NCBI GenBank assembly: GCA_963082975.1
Contig: OY720344.1
Span: forward strand, 70,584,546-70,648,545
Source: Labia minor
Lineage: Eukaryota; Arthropoda; Insecta; Dermaptera; Spongiphoridae
Reading direction: 5' to 3'
Length of the DNA: 64,000 bases
A model generated the notes under the pieces. The model was not told where the DNA came from and ran no database searches. It saw nothing but the letters and a program-made list of their open reading frames with translations. Positions 1-14,100 of this stretch are shown one piece after another; within the stretch, counting starts at the first letter, position 1, and each line of letters opens with the position of its first letter. The position numbers and the translations under genes are program-made.

Positions 1-319
1 ATTATATGTTGAGACTATGGTGCAAAAGTCAGAACATACATTTTATGATATTTGTGTCAATTTCTCAAAAAACTTTACAGAAGAAAATATTACTTAATTT
101 ATTTGATTCTTATAAATAAATCATTATCTTTCTTCAGACAAATTTAAATTAATTTTTATTAATTGTTTATATTTATTTTTGATAAATCCTATTATTTTTT
201 ATAAAATTAAAATTAATTTCACTTGGGAAATTTAATTTATTACCTTTTGATTGCTAATTCATTTTGCAAAAAAGATGTAAAATATTTCCGGGTAATTTTT
301 CTTTAACAACATTATTTAG

Positions 320-993
320 AAATTCCATATTTTAAAGAAGTAGTTATCATGGCCACAAATTGTGAAAAATGTGGCCATCGTTCAAACGAGGTGAAATCAG
401 GAGGGGGAATTGAACCTAAAGGTACCAAGTTAAGTGTTAAAATTTCCTCACAAGAAGATTTTTCAAGAGACGTTCTTAAAGTAAATAAAAAAATATTATA
501 ATATTTTTTAATTTAATTTTTTTTAATGATTTCATTTATAATTTTCAGTCTGAGACTTGTTCTCTTTCAATACCTGAGCTTGAACTTGAAGTAGGATCTT
601 ATGCACTGGGAGGACGATTCACTACTGTTGAAGGAATTTTAACAGCTATGAAGCAACAATTAATAGATAATGGCATTTTGTTCAATGACAGTTGTGATGT
701 TAAGTCTAAAAATCGTTTTGATAATTTTCTCACTAAATTTCAAAAAGTGCTTGACGGACACTTTCCAATTACATTAATATTGGATGACCCAGCTGGAAAT
801 AGCTACGTTCAGGTAACAATTCTCAAATTCATAACATAATATTGTATTAAATTTACTATTTCCAAAATAATGTTTTCAGAGTTTAAAAGATTCAAACGAA
901 CCAGATGAAAATTTAACTATATCTAGTTATGAAAGAACATTTGAACATAATGAAGAATTAGGATTAAATGACATGAAAACAGAAAATTATTAA
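320..993 (+). CDS. ZPR1: ZPR1 zinc finger protein, C-terminal three exons (5' part outside window)
   Basis: Exons are 320-480, 549-812 and 880-993 (stop TAA 991-993). Donors are at 481 (GTAAAT) and 813 (GTAACA); acceptors are TTTAG at 319, TTTTCAG at 548 and TTTTCAG at 879. The joined frame reads [20 protein letters not shown], then [15 protein letters not shown], which is the strongly conserved second zinc-binding half and signature of ZPR1. The second A/B domain follows, ending [21 protein letters not shown], the typical ZPR1 tail. About 178 residues are visible; the first zinc finger and the first Cys pair of the second finger must lie upstream. Known role: ZPR1 assists folding of translation elongation factor eEF1A and associates with SMN complexes, moving between cytoplasm and nucleus. 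The first exon starts in mid-codon (two bases AA complete a split codon). I could not find the preceding exon in 1-300. Very confident in identity. Confidence 0.95.
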
Positions 994-1004
994 ATCTACA
1001 TATT

Positions 1005-1010
1005 AATAAA
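1005..1010 (+). promoter_or_regulatory. Likely polyadenylation signal of ZPR1
   Basis: AATAAA lies 12 bp after the ZPR1 stop codon and is followed by a T-rich stretch. It is the first canonical hexamer downstream. In DNA this AT-rich the hexamer is common, so only its position supports the call. Confidence 0.4.
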
Positions 1011-1271
1011 ATTTATTTTACTTTTTATATTTCTTTTATTTAAAATAATTATTTCCTTATATATATAAATCTATTTTTGATGGAAAATAATGAATATATA
1101 ATAGAAATAAATATTGTTTAGCGATTAGTCTTATTTCATTATCAAAACAACAAACATATAATTCGATTTATTTATTTCTTATAAATTAGATGTGATACGA
1201 TAACTTCACATTTAGTTTTAATATTAATAATTATGCATTCATATTTTTCCTAATAAATTTTAGCTTGTAGC

Positions 1272-2522
1272 TTACATTCTTATTATTTGTTCTCCATCTA
1301 ATTTTTTCAAGCGTGGTAACCTTTTACTTACTTCTGCTCTTAAAACACTTTCTTCTATTGATTCCGCTATTGGATTTCCTAATGTATTAATACATATTTT
1401 AATTAATAGAGTAAATTGTGAATATTAAATAAAAATGAATTTATACCTAGCAATAGTAAATCTTCTAACCCAGGAAGTTCATTTAATCTGTTGACTTCAT
1501 TCCAATCTCTTATATTGTTATATCCAATAAGCAAAACTCTCAACTTTTTAAGGACTGCTATACCTTTGAGTTTGTCAATACCATTATAAGATATCCATAG
1601 TTGTTCAAGATTGTCGCCTAAAGGTTCCTTTAAATAAAATTTTTAAAAATAAAATAAAGAATATTTTTAAAAAATTTTCAATTCATTTATTGGGAATAGT
1701 TATTATAATCAATAAAATTAATTTTTTTTTATTTAATACATAAAAATTGGAAATGTATTTTAGAAAAAAATTACTTCAGAATTTAGAGAATATTATCAAT
1801 TTAAATTATGTACTTATTCTCAATGCACTATTTTAAAGTGTTAAATTATATCAGGTTTTTTAATAAACTCTCAACTGGATAACCATTCAATTTCTTTTTT
1901 TATTTGTTCAAAAAATATTAAATGTAATAACTATTATAATTTATACACATATATATGGAATTATAAATTAATAATAAACAGAATACTTATACATATTTAC
2001 CAATCCAGAAATACTTTTGATATAATTTCTTCCAATTGATAAAATTTTTAAATTCTTAAGAGCTCCAATTCCAGATATTCTATCTATCATATTTGTACAA
2101 AGAACTAGCCTTCTATAAATAATAAATATTTTTATTAATATATAAATAAATATCTATTTATATAATATATATTCAATATTATAAAATATCGATAAATGAT
2201 AATACTCATATATATAAATATATATAAAACGTATATAAAAATAATTTGTTCACGCGGGTTGTTACAAAAACCAATTACCCATTATACATAAAGAACATAA
2301 TGAATCTTACTCGCATTTTGTAAATACCCCGAGCGAATTATCCATTTTTTCAATAGGGGGCCATTGGAAAGCCATAATAACTTCTGTAGCTTCTTCTGGT
2401 GCGATGTCAGGGTTCTTATCTTGCCATTTCTTTATTGCATCTTTGCAAGTAGTAGGCGGCTAATATTAATAAATAATTATAAATTTTTGTAAATAATTGT
2501 AAAATTCATTAAAATTTACCAT
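1272..2522 (-). CDS. DNAL1: Axonemal dynein light chain 1 (LC1), leucine-rich repeat protein, complete
   Basis: On the minus strand the exons are 2522-2520 (ATG only), 2459-2311, 2112-2001, 1627-1447 and 1378-1272, with GT-AG boundaries and compatible phases throughout. They join to 552 nt, 183 residues plus stop, close to the ~190 residues of human DNAL1. The frame begins MPPTTCKDAIKKWQDK and continues with PPIEKMDNSLGVFTKCERL, then LRR blocks (GALKNLKILSIGRNYIKSI, then LEQLWISYNGIDKLKG and LRVLLIGYNNIRDWNE). It ends RLPRLKKLDGEQIIRM. These are diagnostic of LC1, which sits on the motor domain of outer-arm dynein gamma heavy chain in motile cilia and flagella. An RFX X-box lies 85 bp upstream. 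It is tail to tail with ZPR1 (278 bp between stops). The uncertain part is the start: the ATG is followed directly by a donor, so exon 1 may instead be further upstream. Confidence 0.93.
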
Positions 2523-2606
2523 TATAAAAATGAAATAATTATATAAACTATAATAAATTAGAACAAGAATTTATTGAAATATTGTATTTATTTAAAATAA
2601 TCGTAC

Positions 2607-2620
2607 GTTTCCATGGTTAT
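2607..2620 (-). promoter_or_regulatory. RFX X-box upstream of DNAL1
   Basis: On the plus strand this is GTTTCCATGGTTAT; on the minus strand (the DNAL1 sense) it is ATAACCATGGAAAC. The minus-strand form matches the X-box consensus RYYNYYWWRRNRAC at 13 of 14 positions, with a perfect GGAAAC half site. It lies 85-98 bp upstream of the DNAL1 ATG, within the usual range for X-boxes of ciliary genes. RFX factors drive axonemal dynein genes in animals, so motif and target agree. Binding is inferred, not shown. Confidence 0.65.
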
Positions 2621-3551
2621 ATTTGGAATAGATCATCTCTTAGTTTATTAGTTTTATTTCATGGCTTTAATATGTTTAAAATTATTCTTTTAATTTAAAG
2701 TATTGCGCTAAAGTTTTCAACAACTTTTTATTTGTACTTTAAATATAATAAAATAAATAGAATTTAAAAATAACCTAAGTCACAATATATTTATAATATA
2801 AAAAATTTTGATTTCTCATATTTTAATAAAAACAAAATTACCTATAATATTTTATTGCTTTTAATGATTCAATTTTATACATAATATCGTGCATTTAAAT
2901 TGGAATAAATTTTACAATGAGTTTACAATAATTTGATGAAATTCACTTTTGTTCACTCTAAGTTGAAACAAAATATTTGATCTAGATAAGGATTTATATA
3001 TTTGGGTTTATAATAAAAATTATATTATTAAAATATTTTGATTTTAATTACTTAAATAAATATTGTAAATGTATGTATATTAAAAAAAAAATGATAAATA
3101 CTAAAGTTCAGATGTTGAAATGAAAATGATACAAATAAGATAAGTATTTTTCTGTTCACTATAGTGTATGAAAATTAAAAGTAAATATCACAAAATAAAT
3201 AAAAGAATATAATAATACCATGAAAGTTAATTTTTTTTTTATTTCTATGGGCTATTGATTGTATGATCCATAATTATTTCATTAACTCGGTGTGGTTTAT
3301 GTCACAGCTATCCAACAAAATAATAAATTCATTTCTTTTTCCAAAAATTAATAAATTACAAATAATAATTATTATTAATAATCTATTTTAACATTTAAAA
3401 TGAATCAATAACATAATTTAATAATAGTAACGAATTTATATTTTAATTATACTCAATATTTATAATTAAATAATTATAGGAAGATATTTGTATTTTAAAT
3501 TTTCGTGTCAGCAGCTCTTATTCCATCTTTCAAGCAATCAGTGAACTGCGG

Positions 3552-3580
3552 CACGTGATCTGCCTCAGCCAATGACCAAT
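3552..3580 (+). promoter_or_regulatory. B56 proximal promoter: E-box CACGTG and two CCAAT boxes
   Basis: CACGTG lies at 3552-3557, CCAAT at 3569-3573 and a second CCAAT at 3576-3580. They lie about 60-90 bp upstream of the B56 start codon, in a GC-richer patch (3500-3620) that stands out from the AT-rich surroundings. NF-Y-type CCAAT pairs and E-boxes are common in housekeeping promoters. The same spacer separates the divergent DNAL1, so it may act in both directions. The transcription start is not determined. Confidence 0.5.
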
Positions 3581-3640
3581 GGTCGTATTCTATAGATTCT
3601 GACTAGTAGTTAGTGGCCTTTATGTATAAAACATCAAAAA

Positions 3641-6600
3641 ATGCCTAATAAACTCAAAAAAGATAAGGTAGAACCCTTTTAAGCACTTTTCAATTCCTCA
3701 TTTGTCAAGTATAACCCTTTTAAAGATTTTATTAAAATAATACAAGTGTTTTTTCTTTTATCACTGTTAATAATATTAAACCATATAAATATGAGGGTGT
3801 AACTTTTGACGCCGTGTCATGTTTGAGTATTTTATTATTTTACAATTAAAACATTTCTTATTTGATCAACTTTAAAAACTATCATGGTTATATACTTTTA
3901 TTTATTTTGTATTATTTAATTGAACTAATATATAACTAATTATATTTTATTTTTAGGATCAATTGAAAGCAAAGTCAGGAAATGGAAAAAATGGAAAAGA
4001 TATTCATGATGGTGCTGATGAGGTAAGAATTTATTAAAAATAATATGCTAGAATAAATTTGAATATATAATTATTCAAATAATTGATCTATTAAATCTCT
4101 TTAATCAAAATGAATTGACTAACCTTATCTTCTTATTATAAACAAGACGTAGAAAAAAGGCTCTTGATTATTTATATAATTATATTAAAATTAATCAATT
4201 TTAATTGATTATATATATATGTATATCCACATATATATTTAAATGAAATAAAATTCTTAGTTCATATATAATTTTTTTTCTCTGTTATTATTATAAGATG
4301 ACGTTTTTAAGATTTTATTTTTTAATTATTTTTTATTCATTTTTTTAAATCATTTTAAATTATACGAAATACATATTTTTATCTATATCTTTGTTCATCA
4401 ATTTCAAATTTTTTTTTGAAATCCTAAATTTAAAGAATTAACCCTGAGGTTTTAAAATTCAATAATCCCAAGATTATTTCTACAAAAAAATTTCAAAAAC
4501 CACAAACAATATCTACCTTACCATTCGTAAACTAGGCTCAAATTGGTCATTTGGAGTAACATAAACTCTTATCTCAAAAAGTAAAATATAAATTTAATCA
4601 GGCATGTCAAATGTGAGTGAGACCCACCACAAATAATTTAAATATTTCTTATTTTAAAGTAAACTTTAATTTTATTTTTAGTTAATTTAATGCAGTTACA
4701 GCATGCAGCTTATTTTTTGTATTTTAGTGATTTTTCAATTGAGTGAATGAAAAATATAAGATTCAGTTAAAACGAATATTCGGAAATTGAGTTACTGCAT
4801 TGAAAAATGCTTATAAATAGGAAATTTGAAAATTCCAATTTATATTTTTAATAATTAACATTTTCAGGTTTACGGCCAATTAGAAAATGTAAACTACTAA
4901 TAAATATATTTAAAATATTTTATTAAAAATATCAGTATGAAAAATAACATTAAATATAAAATTACTATGTATACACAATATATTAACTTTGATATTGAGT
5001 GAAATAAATTAATAGATACAAACTACGTTATAAAATGATTTGATCTCCAACTTATTACAAAATAGATCGTGAGGATGTGGCTTGTAACATCATAAGATTT
5101 GACATGACTGATTTAGGTGATAATATTTCAGTGTTTTCGTAATTAAGATATGAATTCTAGTCAAAATCATGCATTTATCTTTATAACTATGGATAAAAAA
5201 CCGTACAATTATTAATAATTAAGGATTTAATAAATAAAAAATAAAATATAAATATCCTTGACTAAAGGTAAATTACTTTCATATAGTTATTTTATTTAAA
5301 TTGTGTATATTTTATTTATTTAATACACTCTTACAAATAATAATTTTCTTAATACTTCCCTTTTCTAATTATAAAATTTATCTCATATGTAATAAATCAT
5401 TAATTTAATATTTTAAGAATTTTTTTAAAAAAATATTTGCATATTTAAAATAAGAGATATAATTTTTAATAAATAAAATACACCAATATTATACTAAAGA
5501 TAATTATTAATTGCATATTACGTATATTAAATAATAGATTTAAATATAAGATAAATGATTAACTGAGTTAAGATAATATAAATATCTAATATAAATAACT
5601 TAAATGATTTTTTTATATATATTATTTATTTACAATCTTATAAACTCCAGATTCTTTAAATATAAATCTATTCATATTTTTTTGTTAAATTAATAAGCAA
5701 ATTATAAGCAATTTTAAATGTTATTCCTTTAAATAAATTAATTACATATATTGTTAACTTTTCTACTAATTTATTGTTTTTGTGCATTTGATTTAGATTT
5801 ATTTCAAAAATTACATAAAGAACATAAAAAACATAAACAATAAACATTTATTTTATGCATATATCTACAAAAGTAATAAAAAAAATATTTTTAATGTTAG
5901 ATTGTGTGAAAACTTGAATTAGTATGAAAACTATAATTTATTTATTTTTCTTTAATCGATTCGCCCTCAAATCTATCAAAATTCTACAATATTTATTTAT
6001 TTATCTTTTTTTGATCTATCAGACATATTATAAAAGTTTGGTCATTGAAATTCTCAAATTTTCAATCATTAAAAATCTTATTATTAAAATTATCGATAAA
6101 AAATATTTATCTTTGCAAATTATTGACAAATTTAAAATCAAGTCATTGTTTTTTTTAAATAACTTTTAATAGGATATTTTTAATTTTAATTTAATTAAAT
6201 ATATTTTTTATATAACCAATGCTCTCAATATTTATCTTTTGTACCTAATTTAGTAAATAAATCTAATTAATTTCCATTTTTTTTTCAAATAAAATCTAAT
6301 TTTTTAATGTATGAAAATTATTTATATTGGTTGGGAAAATTTTTAAATTATATTAATAATAAGAAAAGTCACTCACACTACAAGCCACCAGAGTGCATTT
6401 GAAAAAACAAAATAAAAATACGATCACATATCAAGGAACCAAATTTAGAATCAAACACGTCATCGCATTGGATTATACAAATATCTACCTTTATATATGT
6501 AAATATATTTATTTTAAAAATTTATAAATTAATTATTATAGTTAAAAAATATATTTAATTAAGAACATGTTTAAATGATATATGCTATAATCAAGACATG

Positions 6601-9600
6601 CCATGATCAATTATTGAATAATAAAATTTGATGGTATATTTTTTTGTTTTTGATTTTGTATTTTTTAAATACTGCTTGCTATAGTATAAATGGTTAATGG
6701 TTAGTTAAATGGTTATACCTAGTTGAAGAAGAGTGATGCTCATGATCTGACTAGCAAATGCGGTGCTGAAATTAACCGTATGTCGTTTTGCTCTTAAGCT
6801 GGTTCTTAGCCAAATGCGCGTATCGTGACGTCAGGGCGGAGAACTTCGAAGTGGGGGTTTCGAGTCCAACTGGGGAAGCACGCGACCACTTCACTCACCT
6901 CCACTATTTAGTGCTCTCTTGTCTTGGTGGAATATGCCCTAACCGAAAAAAACACCAAAATGACCTCTGACAGAATATGTGTCATTTAATTCACCCGCGT
7001 TGTAGTGTGAATGATTTAAAAATTGATTACCACGGATTTCGTGTACCCATCATGGCCCTGGGCAATATGTTCCGGCGAAAGAAGAGCTGGACGCTCGATC
7101 CGCCCACGGTACGCTCACGGTGCTTGTCAAAAATGATTTAATATGCATTTTATAGACATTCTTATTTGCATATTCTCTAATCTCTTTCGAAACCCTAAGA
7201 AAATGCTAATAATATTATATAACAAAAATCATTATTATAAATAAATATAATTTTAGGTATATGAATGTTATATTTTACTTTAAATTACTAACTGAGAATG
7301 CCGCGAGTTAAATCTATTCTTGTACAATAAAAAAATAAAAATAATATTATTTATTTAAATCTTATCATTCATAATAAAAACACATTTGAATAAATTATTT
7401 ACTGAGAGAAATACTATACTTATTATGTTATTTAAAAAACAAACAAATATATCCATAAATTTAGATAAATCAAAATTTTAATTCTTTCACCATTCATTTA
7501 ACAAATCTGTAATCAAGTATTTTACATTAAAATATTTATAAGGATTTAATAAAATGAATATTTATTTAGGTTTAAGGGTTAATATGTTTCCTCACCTTTT
7601 CCATGAAAACTTTTTAAAAATTTGAATAAATACAGATTTTTTTTTATTCCAAAAAAATTTTAAAAATATTTAATTCTTTGGTGTTTTTAAAATAAAACAA
7701 ATCAACTATAAAATTATTTTAAGATAACAATTTTTTTTTCAACATCCCACTTAATAAAATAAATAAATAATCTTTGAATTGCTACGCACATTTTGATGTA
7801 TAACTTTGTTACGCTTTAAAAATAAGATTATAGATATACATATATAATACAAACATTCATTATTAATTCACGACTCAAATTTCCAACACAAAATTAAATA
7901 AAAAATATTTGAATATTCAAAATATCTATATTGATACATCTAAAGTCTAAGTCTATTGGCATGTTAAATTCACTAACTAAAAAGTTTGTAAACAACCCCA
8001 CTTATTTTTTTTTATTCCTAAAATTCGTTTGTAAAAATAAAATAAAATATTCAGTATTTTTTATATTTAGTCCCAATTTCTATTTTTGTGTTTAATTAAA
8101 TATAAATATAAATTTTATTTATTTTTATTTTAATGTAAATAAATTAAATTGATTTATAGAAATTGGAATTATAAGTTATTGTAACCATTCTAAATACATA
8201 AACTTTATCAAATATTTTTAAAATTTTAATTTTAATTTATATTTCGTTTTTAAATTGATTTAAATCAGCGTCGGGAAAAATGGGGTAAAAATGAAACTTT
8301 TTTGAGTAAAAAAAATATATTTTTAATTTGCTATTTTATAAACCTGTTAGTATTTTTACAAATTATTTTTTTCAACTTAAACAATTTAGTGACAATGCAG
8401 GCCACACCATCTCACTCCCCACCACTAGTCTTCTCGAGTTATTTGTATCTTGTTATATATATATTACTTATATTACTATTATTACTGTTGTGTATTACTA
8501 TTATATACTTACCAATTGAATAAATGATGTTTAAATTAAATTTTTAGTTATTGTTTTCTTTTCAAAATTATCATGGGGGGCTATAATAGGAAAAATGCTA
8601 AAAAGAGGCGATTTCGTTTTTTTTTTTTGCTTTTCACCAATTTACAAAAAAATATTTTGGGGTAATGATTAAAAAAGTTCCCCGACCGCTGATTAAAATA
8701 GATACTAAAACAAGACATTATGATTGTACTGTAAAGCAGAGATTCTCAAATTGTAGTATATTCATCACTAGTTCACTGGAGGTCCCTATCACCTGAAGGT
8801 GGTACCTATAGTACAGTTAGTTTAATATCGAAATCATTTTAGTGGTATCTGAACTTTTTAAAATAAGTTCTGTGGTACCAACTTCAAAAGTTTGAGAATC
8901 TGTGCTGTTCAGTGAAGTGAAATTTAAAAATTAAATAATCCTTCAAATGATCCGTAATAAAAGAAATATTTTACGAAATATATAGGTATAAATTTTATAT
9001 AACTTATTTTGATATGTGAAAAAATATTGTTTAAAACATAAATTATCTAATAATCGAATCTAGCATTATTATATCATAAATATAATTTTTCATTGATGGC
9101 GACCATGTAAGTATACACAACTATAATCACAGAAACTTTTTTTAAATACATACTATACTATTTTTGGACTTGTCTTAATTCTAATAAAGATTATCACTTC
9201 ATCCATAATAGTGTATATTAATACCTCTAATAATACAATTAGTAGATCAATACTTAATACTAATACAATTAGTATTCTTTTTAATTTGTATTCTCAAGGA
9301 GAATTTTAATATATATATCAATGGATTTAGGTTATTAAAAAAATTTATAAATCATTTTTAGACTTAATAAATAGAAAAATATAGATAATCTTGATCTTTA
9401 GAAATTTTTTGAAATGTTATTACTATATTATATGTCAAATATTTATATAATTTTATATATTAAACAAAAAACGTTCTTGATATTTTTATTTTCTATCAAC
9501 CTTGAAATATTAATAAAAATGACAACGAATATTTGACATTTATACTATATTATATTCTATTAAACATTAATAATGAATTTATAAGAAATTTCTAAATATT

Positions 9601-11127
9601 TACTTTCTTTATTGTTGAAATTAATATTTACTAAGTGAAATATTCATTTATTATTTAGATTAGTTTTAAATTAGGCCTTTTCAACTATTATTTATATTAT
9701 TACATAGAAGATAATCATTTTTATTTTTCAATAATATTTATAATTAATAGATATAGACTTTGAATGTATGGATGTGATACTATGTTTTCTTGGAAAAAAG
9801 TGTACATCAATTACAAAATGTGTTTGCTTCAAAAAAAAAAAAAAAAAAAATGAGAAAGATTAAGATTATTGCATTTTTATTTTTATATTGTTAGTATTTA
9901 TCTAAATATATGAGAAAATATATTTTTTTCTAATATTTTGACCCTACTCTTGATAATGTAAAAATGATTTACATAAGAATTAATTAATTATCTATGATGA
10001 AAATTGCAAATAGTCAATGAAAAGAAAAAAAAATGAAATTCATTAATTTTTATTAATAATTATGATTTGTCGAATTTAATAAAAATAATTTAGTATAATA
10101 GATATTTTTATTAATTAAATTATTAAAATACATTTTGTCAACCAATTAATTTTATTAAAAAATTATGGATTAATTATATAAAAGCCATTTAATGGGATTG
10201 GTAGTTCGAGAATATAATTATTTTCAGCAAAAATGGTCTTTGATGATTATATATTATATTCGACTGATAATGGAAACTACATTCTTGGTAATAACAATAA
10301 TTATTTAAAAACAGATTTTTTTTACATATAATAGCCAGATTCGTGAGAAATTGTATTTTTATTTTCAGTTTGAAATTCAATTTTAACTTGTGAATAAAAA
10401 TTTAAATGTACCTTTGACAATAATTTACTTTTTTCACTAACTTACTATTCAAAATTAAAAATTTTGAAATTTTGTAATTTTTTTTAATGTATTTTTCTAA
10501 GAAATATCTTAGAAAAAATATAAGAATTTATATATATATATATATATTATAAATCACAGTTTCTCCCACAATCTTCTTATCTCCTTTTGTTACATTTTGT
10601 CTATAATTTTTCGAAATCGTTGACAATGCAAATTTTATTATATTCTGTTCAACATGACTTTTGAATGCTTTGAGATTTTTATTTCACATTTTTGCAAGTT
10701 TTTATATTCATATTACAAACTTTAAAAGTTTTTACTACATTTAAATCCTTCCATTACTTGATATATAAATATAAATCATTTTGACACTTTCACCTTTTAC
10801 GACTATTCTTATAATATTAATCTAATCAGAATTTAATATTTTATTAGTGATATAATAATCAGTTAATTAATCGAAACTAAAAATATTATTATCAGTTTCT
10901 CGCGTGCTGGTGCCTTCAAACTTTTCGAGTACTACACTTCAAAAATAATCTCTAACCAATTCTATTTATGCTTCTTCTTTTCTTTATTTCCTTTTTATTT
11001 CTATTAAAAGTTATTTTTTAGATCTATATATAACATTTTTTTTATAAAATGATGATTTTAAAATTAATAAATTAATTAAAAATATTTCTACTATTTCTTA
11101 ATTCTATATTTGATAATAATTTTATAG

Positions 11128-11164
<37 letters not shown>

Positions 11165-14100
11165 AATAATATTTTTACAATAAGATGAATGTATATGATT
11201 GATTAAATGAGAATATTGTTTTGAAGATTAAATCTCTCTATAATCCCAAGATGTCATAAAATATAATAATGTAATATGGATATGTTAGCCTGATGAATTA
11301 TTTAATCTAGTCTTTATCCTTAAGGCTGTTTTTTATCTCTTATTTGATATTTATGTACACACTATACCTTTTTTTATCTATTCAATGAAGAATGGAGCAC
11401 ATACACTTCGTGTATATTTAAATAAAAAAAAAAACAAAAATTAAATAATTATTTGTCTTATACAATTTATTTTATATTACGTGACGACCTCTATTATTCG
11501 TAAATCCTCGCATATATATATATATTTTTTTTAAAAAATAATTGAAATATAATATAAATTTTAAATAAAAATAACTCATCAATTAAAATAATAATATAAT
11601 AGATTGTTATCTTTTCAAATAATTCTTATTATTATAAATATATAATTTACATTATATGAAAATATATTTGATTTAGCAAGTGAGTTAATATAGTCAGGCA
11701 GAGATTATCTTATAATGCTAAACGCACAATGAAGTCAACACATGTTTACCATCAAGGCTAATGATAATATAAAATTTATTTCATTAATAAATCTGAATCT
11801 TAACTATGAATACAAACAAATAATAAATTCTTTAAAAAAAAGTTAACTGTCTAATAAGAAAAATGTTTATTATTTGTTAATATTAGTGTATTTTGTTAGA
11901 TCTTTTCTTGTAATTAAAAAGCCAAAGAGTATTATTTATTTTATTCTGAATATTTGAAATAATTCTGTATTTCTTGATGTTTTATCTGTGATATAATACA
12001 ATAATTTTATAATCTATTTGCTTTGAAATTTCTATTAATTATTTTTTATTTTTATCGTTAATTTCAATTGATTAATTTTGATTTATTTTAATATCCATCG
12101 ATATAGCCTCTCTCGTGTAAATATTGCAGTTAATTATATACATAATTTGTTATTATTTTTTATTTTCTCTTATCATAATGACTTATATAATGAAAGGTAG
12201 TTGGTTAAAGTATGCAAAAAATTTAATTAAGTGTTGTAAGAGAAATAATACAGAAAATATTGAAATACTGAATGTTAAAGTAGTTTTTTTATTTTTGATT
12301 TTGATTCATATATAATTTAATAAATCCATTTAAAAACCTAGATATATTTATATTCTATACACAATAATATTTAACTAATATAAACATATTATTTTATAGT
12401 TATGATAAGTATTTAAAGTAAAAATAATTTAACTGAAATTTCAGTTGTTAATAAAACAATTGAACTTATTTAGAAAAACAAATTGACTACAGTACATTCT
12501 AATATAAAATTTACATGCAATGTTTTGTTTTTCAAAGGGAAATTGATTTTTATTCATTGATTACTAAAATATCGAACAAAGAATTATAGAAATATTTATA
12601 TATCACAAAGTAAAAAAAAAATTTTCCTTTTCACCAAGATCAATAATTGAATACAATATAATATAGAAATAAATATAAAAAGTGGAAATAGATAAATTAA
12701 ATTAAAAAAAAAAATGTTTCTTTTTGAATAAATATAAATATGGCGATTCCAGAAAAGATCAGACGATTTCTCAGTGTTCCAAGGTCTAAATAGAAAATAA
12801 GACATCTGGTATTTTCCTCCCATTCATGTTTGGTTATTGAGAAAAAAAACGCGACGTTTTATTTACAGAGAGTTTAAGAACTTTATATAAATAATAATAA
12901 TCTATGATTATTTATATTTATTTCAATTCGTTATAATTTATATTTTAAATGTATGTAGCAGGATTATCTCTCTAATTTACAAAATCGATAATAATTAGGA
13001 ATAATCAAATTCATCTCAAAATTATAAATTATTTTATTCTTTAATTTAATATATATATATATATATATATATTTGTTTTTCACTTTCTGTTAAATTGAAT
13101 TAGATAATTTACTTTTTTCTTTTTATCTTTGTGTTTGATGAAATTTTCATGTTTGGGATAGTCAAGAACGCAGCCTTTCTGTTTATTTAGGAATTAACCT
13201 CTCCTTAAATTCTGAGTTCATATTTATACACATTTTCTTTATCGCGTACACATTATGAATAAATCTCTTTAACCAATTAATTCAAATTATAATCCCAGGA
13301 TCGAGAAATATCTAATGTCTAATAAAAAACAAATGATAAGTAAAATAATTTCTAAAAGAAGATAAAGGTTTAATTTATTTTAAATATTATTAATTAACCT
13401 TTATATTAAATAATTCATCATAAGTAAAAACACTTATTAAGATATTCATTTTCTAAAAATTAGTTTTGTTAAAGTAGATATCTTCGTTTTTGAGAGCTCA
13501 TTGCTCAGAATTTTAATTATTTTGCATATTTTCGCGACTTCTAGAATTTAAAAGTGAGTTTAGAATTTTTCATGTCTGTCTGTCCGGAAAATTGTGACAT
13601 CATAAGCCCAAAATTAGATGAACCGATTACTAGGAAATTACATCACAATATTCTTGCATACCTCTATTTGAACATAGGCTATATATTATATCAATATCTA
13701 TTCAATAATCGCAGAAATTAATTTAAAATTTACGTATATCAATTTCTGTGTTGTTCATTCAGAGCCCCCCCGAGGCCCAGTGAAGGTGCCGATTCATTTT
13801 CGACAATGAAAATAAAATTAATCATTCTGGCAATTCCCACACAGAATTATTTTATTTAATTATTATTAATACCGTTCTACCTTACCTAAGATCAGTGGCG
13901 GACTAAGGCTAAAGTGGGCCCTAGGCAACATTGTAATTCCATTGTAATTCCATTTTACCTTTTTTAGCGTGCCACGGTTTGGCCACCGTTGGCATGTATA
14001 TGTAGGCCTATTTAATTATGGGATTCGGGCCCTAGGCTCGTAATTTTTGGGCCCCCCATAATTACAGGCCCTAGGCAAATGCCTAGGTCTCCAAGGCCTT

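Noticed and set aside
1-300. Possible upstream ZPR1 exon
   Set aside because: A conserved segment around the first Cys pair (TNCPNC type) was expected but no frame in 1-300 shows it, so the exon probably lies before the window.
5924-6169. 81-codon ORF rich in Ile, Leu, Phe and Lys
   Set aside because: Composition-driven in AT-rich intron DNA; no splice sites, motifs or complexity suggesting a gene. The same holds for 8302-8523, 10189-10380, 12124-12315, 20039-20269, 43780-43974, 54596-54829, 56072-56263 and 63753-63980.
6788-6970. 60-codon ORF in a GC-rich patch
   Set aside because: It overlaps the tRNA-like boxes of a probable SINE and lacks protein similarity or splice signals.
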